Shown: piece by piece, positions 8,169 to 17,193 of the stretch | How the letters are laid out: every line of letters starts with the position of its first letter | Position numbering within the stretch: position 1 is the first letter of the stretch | Origin: Russula earlei | Lineage: Eukaryota > Basidiomycota > Agaricomycetes > Russulales > Russulaceae | Reading direction: 5' to 3' | Length of the DNA: 19,769 nucleotides | Assembly: GCA_025769875.1 (NCBI GenBank) | Contig: JAGFNK010000860.1 | Span: forward strand, 1-19,769 | Notes under the pieces: model-generated | Seen by the model: the letters and a program-made list of their open reading frames with translations, nothing else | Database searches by the model: none | What the model was told of the DNA's origin: nothing | Translations under genes and position numbers: made by a program

Positions 8169-8490
8169 TTCCTGATTAGAATTGAGATTTGGAACTGGCC
8201 CAGGAAGATGCAGCCCAGGATGATAAGATACATATGTGGGGTACTGATGGGTGTAATTGAGCTGAACACCACATGAAATTGAGGCCATATTTGCATCAGG
8301 AGGCTGTAAATGAGTGGGGGAGGGTCCCACACAAGATTCTCTGTCTGATGGTGCCTTAGTAGTGCTTGTGTCTCAAGTTGTGCGATGTGATGATCGAGTG
8401 AATAACCTAGAAAATTGTGGATTGATCTGAAGATCTGGGTGTTGATTGAAGTGATCCTTGATGTGAGATAGTATTTCTGCATTTGTCCCT
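8169..8490. other. Unassigned CpG-poor sequence
   Basis: Minus-strand frames of 65 and 110 codons cover part of this stretch and are Pro/His-rich in places. No motif or family is recognised. It may be 3' flank of the pogo relic. Confidence 0.4.
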
Positions 8491-9285
8491 TTATCTGACA
8501 GCCTGAAGCCAGCCATCCCTTGAATGATCAATTTGAAACATCATGCACAACCTAAAGTTCATGTTGTGCCTGCTCAGCCTCTTGTTTCTGGTGCTTCTCA
8601 GCAGCAATGTGTTTGCTTTCAGTTCTTTTGGCATCCTCCTTTTCTGTACATTGTCCAGCTGCACCCTGACAATCTGCAGCTCTTGGTTGCTGCTCTTGGT
8701 TGATTGTGCATTCGCTGCACTAGGCTGGGGGATGGTGTGACCAAGGGCTTGCTGGGTGTTGAGGAGCTGTGTCCAGACCAGCCTTAGTTTTGTTAAAAGA
8801 TCCTTGTGAGATAGTCCTCTATCTTCCTCAAATGAGACAATTTCTGGAGTAATCAGTGCTTCAATCACAAGATCAGCTGTTGTAGAGCATGTTATATGAT
8901 GTGCTTCTGACTCCAGATTGGCTAAGGCAATCATGAATCCAGAAGCAGCATCTCTAGGCTCCACATCTGTTGCTTGAACTGGCAGATCAGATTGAGGAGG
9001 ATCATAGCTGATTCCACAAGATCTGGATCTGATGTATTCATATCTTGGTCACTGTTACTAGGATTAGAGTAATCTGAGTCTGATCTTGGGCACCAATCAT
9101 TATTGAGGGATCTATTGGGTCAGATGAGGGGAACTCTGATTGGAATGATGTGGGTACATGAGCAATTGTGGATGAGGCTTGACTTGGAGAAAAATCTTCC
9201 TCAGTGAAGACTGCATGATTGACAGGGTAGAGGCCAGTTGCTTTGAATGCTGAAGCAATGAGAACTTTGGTGAAGACACCCCTAG
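8491..9285 (-). pseudogene. pogo-like DDE transposase relic, C-terminal part
   Basis: Read on the minus strand, 9285-9038 encodes an A-F-K-A-T-G-L-Y-P-V-N segment followed by V-F-T-E-E-D-F-S-P-S and A-S-S-T-I-A-H-V-P. This is the typical end of the DDE_1 domain and following linker in basidiomycete pogo/Fot1-type transposases. After a frame change, 8964-8491 encodes 157 residues with a Gln/Lys/Arg-rich, coiled-coil-like C-terminus, also usual there. The catalytic D residues and the DNA-binding part are not here. The gene continues across the copia insertion at 14128. At least two frame changes are needed. Confidence 0.65.
9281..9285. repeat. Target-site duplication of the copia element, left copy
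   Basis: CCTAG directly before the 5' LTR; the identical 5 bases follow the 3' LTR. Confidence 0.95.
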
Positions 9286-9521
9286 TGTTGGAAACGCAGC
9301 CACCGCGTGGCAGAGAAACGGACCAAACGGACCAGATAGTTAGAACGCCATGTTGATACCACTGTTCCTTTTTCCTCAGTCTTTCATATACAAGACTGAG
9401 GTCAGTAGCACATTCCTTTACCATTTACATATACTCATTATGTACATAGCCTTCGTCCAACAGGTTAGCTTACTAACCTAATATTAGTCTTTCATATACA
9501 AGACTGAGCCTTCGTCCAATA
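9286..9521 (+). repeat. 5' LTR of the copia element
   Basis: 236 bp, TGTTGG...CCAATA; the last C of the canonical CA end is changed to T here. It contains twice the palindromic motif AGTCTTtcatatacAAGACT (9378-9397 inside a 10-bp stem at 9374-9401, and about 9486-9505), and a small hairpin ggttag...ctaacc at about 9463-9478. It differs from the 3' LTR at nine positions with no gaps (about 96% identity by my count). Confidence 0.95.
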
Positions 9522-9534
9522 GATTATGAGACCT
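9522..9534 (+). other. Primer-binding site of the copia element
   Basis: gattatgagacct directly after the 5' LTR resembles GGTTATGAGCCC, the complement of the anticodon-loop region of initiator tRNA-Met, with two mismatches. The same class of primer site occurs at 5761. Confidence 0.5.
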
Positions 9535-9594
9535 GTCCTGTCTCTGAAAGCTAAATCACTTCCATAAACAGCCAACATTTCGTAACTACGTAAC

Positions 9595-12500
9595 ATGAGT
9601 TCCTCAGCATCATCCCCAGCACCTTCATCCTCGAAAGGAAAGAGCTCTCCCACAGGTGGAGCCGCGGGAAAAATGGGCAGAACCAAACTCCAACGTCATG
9701 ATGTGCCAATCCTCCAAGACAGTGCAGATGAATATGCTGACTGGAAGGGAGTAATGGAGGCAATATTCGAAGCAACAGATCTGTTAAACATCGTAAACGG
9801 AACTGAAAAGAAACCGGACACAAACGTTGACCCCGATGCCACCGCCGACTGGACGGCAAGGGACCGCGAAGCGCACGCCCAAATCTTTATGTCTGTACGA
9901 GGGCACGCTCTCAAAACAATACTTGGCATAAAAGGTTCCACAGAGTGCTGGAAAAAGCTTTCAATTCAATTCGAAGGGCAAGGTGACCAACAAGTCGCCC
10001 ACTTATTGTCAGACCTATATCTGACCACCCTCTCAGACACCGAAGCAATGGCTCCCCAGCTCGAGCACAAAATGCAGCTCGCACGCACGCTTGAAACACT
10101 CAGATACCCAATACCCGAAAACCTTCTCGCATGGATGATCATCATTGCACTCCCGGAAACGTTGGAAACTCATAAAACCATACTGTATTCCATGCCTTCC
10201 GACAAGCTCAGTACTGACTATGTCATTGGCCAAATCCTGGCGAACGAACAACGCCGGATCCACGCGACTGGTACCACTGCAGCGGCCTACTTTGCCAAGG
10301 CAGGTAAAAAGGAGAAAAATAAAAACAACCAAAGTGAGAAAAATAACAAAAAGTGCACCCACTGCAAGCGCAAGGGACACAAAGTAACGGAGTGCTGGAA
10401 ACTCCACGGGAAACCCACCGAGAAGGCAAAAGTCGCAGCCACTGATGCTAGCGCACCGGGATCACCGATGTCCACATCGCTGACACTTACCAGCACCGTG
10501 ATCGCCAACGTCCCAGATCCTGACTATGTTATTAGATTATACCATGCAGTTGGGGACGATCCTGACCTGACCACCGCCCACGCGTTAAAGACCCAGGATG
10601 AACTTCGAACAGCCAACCTCACTAACAGTTGGCTCATCGACTCTGGGGCATCTCGCATAATGACCTCTCACTGTGAATGGTTCAACCAATATACCACTCT
10701 CCCAAACCCAACTCAAGTCATGCTTGGAGATAATAGTTCTATTCCTGCAATTGGAGTCGGCCAAGTACAAGTCCGAATGCATGCAAACGGCACGTGGAGC
10801 AATGTTATGTTCCGCGACGTCCTGCACGTCCCAGACTTACACGGAAATCTCTTGTCAGTTTCCCATCTGGCTCGACGCGGCGCAGAAGTGCGATTCCAGA
10901 GTCAGACATGTGGCATATATGAACAGAACCAGCTAATATGTGAAGGGTCCCTACACGGTACACTATACGTCATGGCCATATCCTCCCCCAAGTCCCTGTC
11001 CGTGCGCATCGCGACGCTGGACCACTTCCCCGCGGAAGGCGACAAGCCATATGCAGTCACCCTCACTGCTCGCCTCAAAACATCCAAGGCCTCCCTACAT
11101 GTTTGGCACCGGCGTCTCGGCCACTTGAATACCGACACCATAACCCGGATGCTGAAGAAAGGGATGGTGAAAGGGATGGAGATTACCGGAAAGCGACTCA
11201 CCACCAGTATTTGTGAGCCTTGCTTGAAGGGAAAGCAAACGCGCCTCGAAATCTTGAAGGCGACGGAAACGCGCGCTGATGTCATGTTAGGCCGCGTCTT
11301 CTCCGACATCTGTGGGAAGATGCCCACTAGAACACCCCAGGGTCATGAGTACTTTGTCACCTTTGTGGATGACAAGTCGAGGAAAGTGTTTGTTGGTGGA
11401 CTTAAATTCAAATCCGACACACTTGAGCACCTCAAAGCGTTCACGGCATGTGCTGAAGTCGAAACCGGTCAGCGGCTGAAAGTCCTCCGCTCCGACGGAG
11501 GGGGGCGAATACACTGGGAAAGAGTCTCAGAAGTTCCTCACAGAGAAAGGAATTAGGCTGGAACTCACCACCCCAGACACATCTCAGCATAATGGGGTCG
11601 CGGAACGTATGAACCGGACGCTCTTGGACAAAGTCCGGGCAATGCTCACGGACGCCTTGCTGCCTGAGTCCTTCTGGCTCCATGCCCTTGAATATGCGGC
11701 GCATATCCACAACGTCACCCCCACACGTGCACTCGATGATATGACACCCGAGGAAGCCTGGAGCGGGAACAAACCCAACCTCTCACGGCTTCGCGTCTTT
11801 GGCGCGCGTGCGTTTGTCCACATCCCGGAGGATAAACGCACCAAGTTAGATGCGAGGTCACTGGTGTGCACACTCCTGGGATATGCTCCCCAGAGGAAAG
11901 CCTACAAACTTATCCACCGGCCCACTCACCACATCCTTGAATCGCGCGACGTCGTATTCGATGAAGGGGGCCCAGCAATTCCGCATGTTGAGCGGACAGT
12001 CCTCAAATCTGACTCAGACAGTGAAAATGAACAGGCAGATGGGGTGGAAATGAGACTGAGGGGGCGGAAGGCCCACAACTGACGGTAGAGGCGGAACTAC
12101 CACCGCGCGCCGAACCGCAATGCGCGGTTGACACCACTCCACCTGCCCAGCCATCAATACAAGCAGTACAACCTACACCATATGAAGTGGACAACGTACC
12201 TGTCCAGCCCACTTCCGGACGACCGAGGCGTACCATACGCGCACCAACTCGTGATGACGACCCCTGGTATTCCACCACATCGTACATGCAACGTAAGAAA
12301 CGTACCAAACGAGGAAACGTGGCACACATTGATGTGACCACTGACCCAAAAACGTACGCGGAAGCCATGTCCCGCCCCGATGCGGCGGAATGGGAAATGG
12401 CTTGCGACGATGAGCGTCGCGCGTTCGAGTCCATGGATGTGTTCGAAATTGTCCCGCGGCCACAAAACCGAAAGGTAGTTGGCAGCAAATGGGTCTTCAA

Positions 12501-13878
12501 AATAAAGAGGGGACCGGACGGAACAATAATCAAATATAAAGCTCGCCTTGTCGCGCAGGGATTCACCCAGATCGAAGGTATCGACTTCAACAAACCTTTG
12601 CGCCTGTCGCGAAACTCATGTCCCTACGTGCGATCCTCGCCCTAGCCGCTGCGCACAACCTAGAGGTCCATCAGATGGATGTCAAGTCAGCATACTTGAA
12701 CGGAGAGCTGAAAGATGAAATCTACATGGATGCACCTCCCGGCTTCGACATTCCAAACGGCATGGTACTGAAACTACTCAAAGCCGTCTATGGGACTAAG
12801 CAAGGGGGGAGAGTCTGGTATGAGAACATCAAAGACTCACTAGGTGACATGGGCTACACCCACACTGATGCTGACCACGCCGTCTTCATCCATCATAACC
12901 ACGAGCGCCTGTCCATAATTGCGCTCTACGTTGATGATATCACCATGGTCTCTGATGACCTAGATTCCATCAACATTGACAAAAACAAACTAAAACAGAA
13001 GTATCAGATGATGGACCTAGGGGAGATAACCTGGATACTCAGTGTACACGTCACGCGAAACCGGGAAGAGGGCTGGATAGCACTCTCTCAGGAGAAATAC
13101 GTTGAAGAAGTTCTTCAACGCCTAGGGAAGTCGGATGTTCGACCGATCAGCACCCCCATGCTAGCAAATGAACACCTCCTGAAAGTGGACACCGGATGTG
13201 GACATCAAGTCCTACCAACGCACACTCGGAGCCATCATGTACCTCATGCTAGGCACCCGACCTGATCTCGCCTTCACTGTTGCAGCCCTTGGACGACACG
13301 CTGCGTGCCCCGGAAATGACCATCAACGCGCACTCGACTGCGCCATCCGATACATCCGAGGCACAAGCGACAAACGCCTAGTCTTCCAACGCGGTCTCGG
13401 GACTCAGCCAACCCTAGTCGGGTACGCGGATGCAGACTGGGCCAGCAACGTGAACGATCGCAAGTCCACATCGGGCTTCATCTTCATGTTGGCAGGAGGG
13501 GCTGTGAGTTGGAGCTCAAAGAAACAAGCCTCGGTTGCATTGTCGAGCACCGAGGCAGAATACATTGCAGGAGCACATGCCTCTAAAGAGGCCATTTGGC
13601 TGAGATGTCTACTCACCGAATTGGGTGAAGACACACATCTCCCCACCACTCTCCATATCGACAACCAGTCAGCCATTGCCATCGCGAAGAACCCAGAGTT
13701 CCATGACCGCACGAAACACATTGAAGTGAGACACCACTTCCTGCGCCAGAAAGTCGAGCTCTGTGAAGTCGAACTTGCTTACATCCCTACTGGGGAACAA
13801 CTTGTGGATGTGCTGATGAAGGGGCTGAGTCAAGAGAAACATGAGCATTTTATGCAGGAGATGGGAATACGCCACTAG
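9595..13878 (+). pseudogene. Copia gag-pol polyprotein, four frame changes
   Basis: Starts at ATG 9595, 73 bp after the LTR. Gag has a CCHC knuckle C254-x2-C257-x4-H262-x4-C267. Protease has D-S-G at residues 349-351. Integrase has an HHCC zinc domain (H505, H510, C540, C543), catalytic D571 and D634, and its Glu at 11603-11605 in the next frame with the usual 35-residue spacing. RT has its Y-V-D-D box at 12927-12938. RNase H has Y-A-D-A-D-W at 13423, S-T-E-A-E-Y at 13546 and D-N-Q-S-A at about 13662, ending at stop 13876-13878. The frame changes by +1 at a G-run (11500-11505), -1 in the linker (about 12031-12060), -1 before the RT core (about 12594-12600) and +1 near 13194. All other codons are open, so sequence errors are as likely as real decay. 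A minus-strand origin is excluded by the domain order. Confidence 0.93.
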
Positions 13879-13891
13879 GGCTGAGGGGGCG
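13878..13891 (+). other. Polypurine tract of the copia element
   Basis: gggctgagggggcg lies between the gag-pol stop codon and the 3' LTR, in the position where plus-strand DNA synthesis is primed. Confidence 0.75.
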
Positions 13892-14127
13892 TGTTGGAAA
13901 CGCAGCCACCGCGTGGCAGAGAAACAGACCGAATGGACCGGATAGTTAGAACGCCGTGTTGATACCACCATTCCTTTTTCCTCAGTCTTTCATATACAAG
14001 ACTGAGGTCAGTAGCACATTCCTTTACCATTTACATATACTCATTATGTACATAGCCTTTGTCCAACAGGTTAGCTTACTAACCTAATATTAGTCTTTCA
14101 TATACAAGACTGAGCCTTCGTCCAACA
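13892..14127 (+). repeat. 3' LTR of the copia element
   Basis: 236 bp, TGTTGG...CCAACA with intact TG/CA ends. It carries the same two palindromic motifs (13980-14007 and about 14092-14111). Confidence 0.95.
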
Positions 14128-14132
14128 CCTAG
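14128..14132. repeat. Target-site duplication of the copia element, right copy
   Basis: CCTAG, identical to 9281-9285. Confidence 0.95.
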
Positions 14133-14300
14133 TACCTTGGATATATGCAGGAATCACTGTAAAGCAATTGATCAGTGTTGAGATTATCATTGATTAGGGG
14201 TGTTACCACTACCCTGGGACATTGTGATGTAATCACAGCCAAGGCATGTAATGTGCTGGTTACACAAATTGGGCAACACTGGGCTCAGGCACATTGATGC
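14128..14300 (-). pseudogene. pogo-like transposase relic, upstream piece beyond the copia insertion
   Basis: Removing the copia element and one CCTAG joins this sequence to the minus-strand relic ending at 9285. Reading minus from about 14240, a frame is open toward the insertion point and ends in L-L-Y-S-D-S-C-I-Y-P-R-Y, then meets a stop at the join; the neighbouring frame continues into the A-F-K-A-T-G segment. A one-base shift at or next to the insertion site explains this. The part upstream is too decayed to follow, and no catalytic motif was found before the LTR relic at 14435. Confidence 0.45.
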
Positions 14301-14434
14301 ACCAGATCATGCAGACTGGCTCAGCTCATATGCTGAGATCTGCATTGGCTATAATGATAAGTTAATTGATGACAATCAGTAGTTAATAACAACTGATCCT
14401 TGTATGATCCTTGTTGCTGATTGATGGTAGCTAC

Positions 14435-15090
14435 TGTCAGGACTCACTGTTGAACAATCCAGTTCAAGAGTGAGATAGAAGCTTGGAGATGAGTCAACTG
14501 AGTTTGAGAACAAAGTTGGTGAAGAGCACAGTCCAAATAAGTAGCAAGTACCAGAGAGGCACTGGTACTGGCTGTTTAAGATCTGCTTGATCTTAATATA
14601 CCGACTCTTAGTGAAAGAGTTGCTTGATATAGTTCAAGCACTAGACTTCAAATCCTTTGATATTATCTCAGGAAGAGTAGATGTAAGAGATGAGAAGGGC
14701 CTCTTTCACTAGAGCAATGACTTTGTTTAGAGAGCTTGACAAGATAATTATTTCTTGTAAAAGAGTAAGTCGAGTGTAAGGCTCAACTCTTGGTACATCT
14801 GAGTATGTATACAATATCTCGATAATGGCTGATTGATTTGTACGAAAACTTGGGGAGCACATAAACTGAGGACCCAGTAGTGTCCAAAGATGTAGAGTGC
14901 AATTCGAAAGCATCAGAAATGACTCACATGTGAGTCATTCTCTCCTAGTATCTGTCATCCATCCAGTAAGCAGTCACTAAGCATGAATCAGCAAATCAGT
15001 AAGCATCAGTAAGTGAAGTGGAGTAAGCAACAGTAAGTGGGAATGAGTAAGCAAGCATAGGTAAACAACAGGCAGGAATGCAAATTGAGT
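14435..15090 (-). mobile_element. Degraded LTR relic related to the two LTRs at 16.4-18.2 kb
   Basis: From 14435 the plus strand reads TGTCAGGACTCACTGTTGAA and then matches the outer ends of the LTR-like repeats at 16363 and 18156 (reversed) for about 160 bp, including ccagttcaagag and agtaccagagagg. Beyond about 14600 similarity is patchy, returning as cagtaag-type words at 14965-15075. The right limit is a guess. It abuts the pogo relic. Confidence 0.55.
14965..15075. repeat. Irregular CAGTAAG/GAGTAAGC word repeats
   Basis: About eight spaced copies of cagtaag, gagtaag or ctaagc. The same words occur in the LTR-like repeats near 16740-16790 and 17750-17800, so this is probably the decayed middle of the LTR relic. 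Confidence 0.5.
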
Positions 15091-15429
15091 CCTAACAGAA
15101 ATGCTCCCTTCCATGTGAGTGAATACCCTCAAGGCTAATGTAGGATATGATGCTGCTATTATGATCTATGGTTCAAACATGGCCACAGTGTGGTTTAAAC
15201 TGGAAGTTTTATTCCAGCATTTGCAGCTACTGTGGGTGATCAGGAACTTGCCAATTGATCACCACCCTCACCAGTCACAAATGTCACAAAAGTGATAGAC
15301 ATGTAACACATGCCAAATTAAAGCCCAGGATGAAATATCCCCACCTATTTACAAAGGTGATTTGATTAGGTGGGACTAAGGAAAACTGTTGTGAAATCCA
15401 GTTTCAATACTTCAGTCTAGAATGATGGT
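15091..15429. other. Unassigned CpG-poor sequence
   Basis: No frame, RNA gene or repeat with support was seen; there are a few short self-similar words only. Confidence 0.4.
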
Positions 15430-15640
15430 ATGGTAGTATTGTAAGGTGTGGTATTGTAAGTTAAAAAGTGAGCGGTGTGAGGTAGGGCCACCAACCATAC
15501 CATATATGGCTATGGCTGTACTTGATACAGTATGTATATGGCTACTATCTGTACTGTTACCTGTACCATATGCTTCCACTTCAGCAGCCTATATGGTATG
15601 GTACAGGGTAGAAGACAGCTGTAATATGGCATTACGGGTT
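15430..15640. repeat. GTATGGTAC-type palindromic word cluster, copy 1
   Basis: Many copies of ggtatggta, ctgtaccat and tatatggc in both orientations. The stretch gttacctgtaccata at about 15558-15572 has a reverse-complement match (tatggtacaggtaac) at about 18688-18702, and taatatgg at about 15622 matches ccatatta at about 18769. This suggests two inverted copies of a small palindromic element. Confidence 0.5.
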
Positions 15641-15730
15641 ATTACAGTCAAGAAAACTTTGATTAAACTCAATGAATGACAATGATATCCATTATTCATT
15701 ACCTATAACCATAAGGTCATCAATGGCTCA

Positions 15731-16362
15731 TCATGTACACATAAGTGCTGCTTGACACACATCAATGTCTAGATAGTCTCTGGATGTAGGCTGGCTCTTC
15801 ATAATGATGAGCAACATGAGAGGTTGACAATGACAAGCAGCTTGGGGCGAGGTGGTGAACAGGGGTGGAGGGTGTGGGTTGCCATGGCTGATGGAGCCAG
15901 TCCTGGGACAACAAGTGGCGCTAGACATTGGTGAGTGAGACTGAGACTGAGCAGGTGACAGGGTGCAAGATGACAATGGAGGTGGCAGCATATAGCATTA
16001 AGATGTTGGAGGCTGAAGCTGAGGCCTATGAGGGCAGGGTGATGAGACTGAGGTGATTAGCAAGACTAAGAGGTGTGGTGGCAGCAGCTGGCTGAGCTAA
16101 GGCTGGGGTGACAGAAGCAGATGGCAGGCCTGAGGCTGGCACTGGTGCTGAGACAGATGCTGCAACAGGCAACACTGAGAGTGCAGGAGTTGATGAGACA
16201 GAGGGGTGGTCAGTTGGGACCAAGGTGGCTGGCAAGGCTAAGGGCATGGTGACTGGTTTATACTAGTGATACTGGACATGTGGTGACAGTGGCTGGTGAT
16301 GTTCACTGAGGGCATGAGAACTAAAGTGATGGCTCAGGTGGGCAGGGCAGAGGATATAGGTG
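15731..16362 (-). pseudogene. CpG-depleted copy of the low-complexity family at 1-838
   Basis: On the minus strand, 16247-16026 encodes 73 Ala/Ser/Pro/Val-rich residues beginning near an LALPA segment that matches the frame at 196-210. After a stop the same frame continues with a L-Y-A-A-T-S-I-V stretch aligning with L-S-A-A-V-A-S-A near 616-640. Where the first copy has CG the second often has TG or CA, and the whole stretch is nearly free of CG. A second minus-strand frame covers 15991-15731. It is interrupted at 16363 by an LTR and resumes at 18292. Confidence 0.45.
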
Positions 16363-17190
16363 TGACAACTCACTGTTGAACAATCCAGTTCAAGAGCGAG
16401 GGAGAAGCTCAAAATGAGTCGATAAACGTCCAAGACAGCGTGAGCAAGAAGTAGGGTCCAAAGCAGTACCAAGTACCAAAGAGGTACGGTTACTGGTAGT
16501 ATCGAGAAGTTACGCAGGGAAGAGGCCAGATTGATCACAAGGGGACAGTCCTTAAAGGAGTATCCCAGGGATGGAGAGTGCCATAAACAAATGAACAGTC
16601 TGAAGACTGTCTGCTACTTTATTGAGCATTTATATACTACAGAAGAACTGCTAAATGGGGAACAAGTCATAACCTTGTTACCAAGCACCATTGCTGGATG
16701 AGTAAGAAGTCGGAGTATGCTTACTGAGCATGCTCAGTCATGCTCAGTAAGCTGCTGAGTAAGAAGGCTCTTATTGATGAGTAAGAGCCACTACTGTCCA
16801 CGTGTTCACTGCCTTGGTACATGTGCAAGACACCTGATTCATTTATTGTTAGTTAGTTTAGGGCCAGTCATTTGAGGACTTGTAGTTTGGTTCAGGGAGT
16901 AGAGTTGCTTATAAGGCCCTTTATATAGTTCTATTAGGGTCCTTAGAGTCGACCCTAATACTTATATTAAGGTCCTTAGTATTGCTTGATAGTTCGTTCT
17001 AAGGTTATTTGAGTTAGTCTAATAACACTTTGTAGGCTTGTTAGTGTCTTGTTAGTTCCTCTTGTAGAGCACTTAGAGTTGTCATAAAGGGTCCTTAGAG
17101 AGGCTATAATACTGTCCTTTACTGCTAAAAGGGTTGCCACTAAGTGGGGCTTGCTGTATGTCAATTGTGCCAAGAATCGCTCACACGACA
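16363..17190 (-). mobile_element. Solo-LTR-like repeat, left copy (minus orientation)
   Basis: 828 bp. On the minus strand it starts TGTCGTG and ends GTTGTCA, i.e. TGTC...GACA-type termini. It aligns with 17327-18156 in inverted orientation over its whole length, roughly 85% identical by eye. The minus strand carries a TATA-like/AATAAA stretch (agtatataaatgctcaataaa at about 16612-16632). Flanking five bases are AGGTG (16358-16362) and ATGTG (17191-17195), a possible target duplication with one change. No coding region or second LTR of the same element is adjacent, hence solo LTR. Confidence 0.7.
16715..16765. repeat. Nested GAGCATGCTC palindromes in the LTR-like repeat
   Basis: cttactgagcatgctcagtc followed by atgctcagtaagctgctgag makes overlapping palindromes that can fold on themselves. 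The stretch is perfectly kept in the inverted copy at about 17755-17800, although the surrounding sequence has diverged. Confidence 0.7.
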
Positions 17191-17193
17191 ATG

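Larger units (their letters stand above)
9286..14127 (+). mobile_element. Ty1/copia LTR retrotransposon, complete structure
   Basis: 4842 bp with two 236-bp LTRs, exact 5-bp target duplication, primer site, one long gag-pol region in the order gag-protease-integrase-reverse transcriptase-RNase H (which defines copia rather than Gypsy), and a polypurine tract. Integrase before RT and the protease motif D-S-G-A are visible. The element is CpG-rich while the flanks are CpG-poor, so it is a late arrival. It inserted in the pogo relic. The body has no in-frame nonsense codon but four single-base frame changes. Confidence 0.97.

Noticed and set aside
14128..14260. L-L-Y-S-D-S frame as a separate gene
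   Set aside because: It is short, lacks a start, and its position fits the upstream part of the pogo relic.
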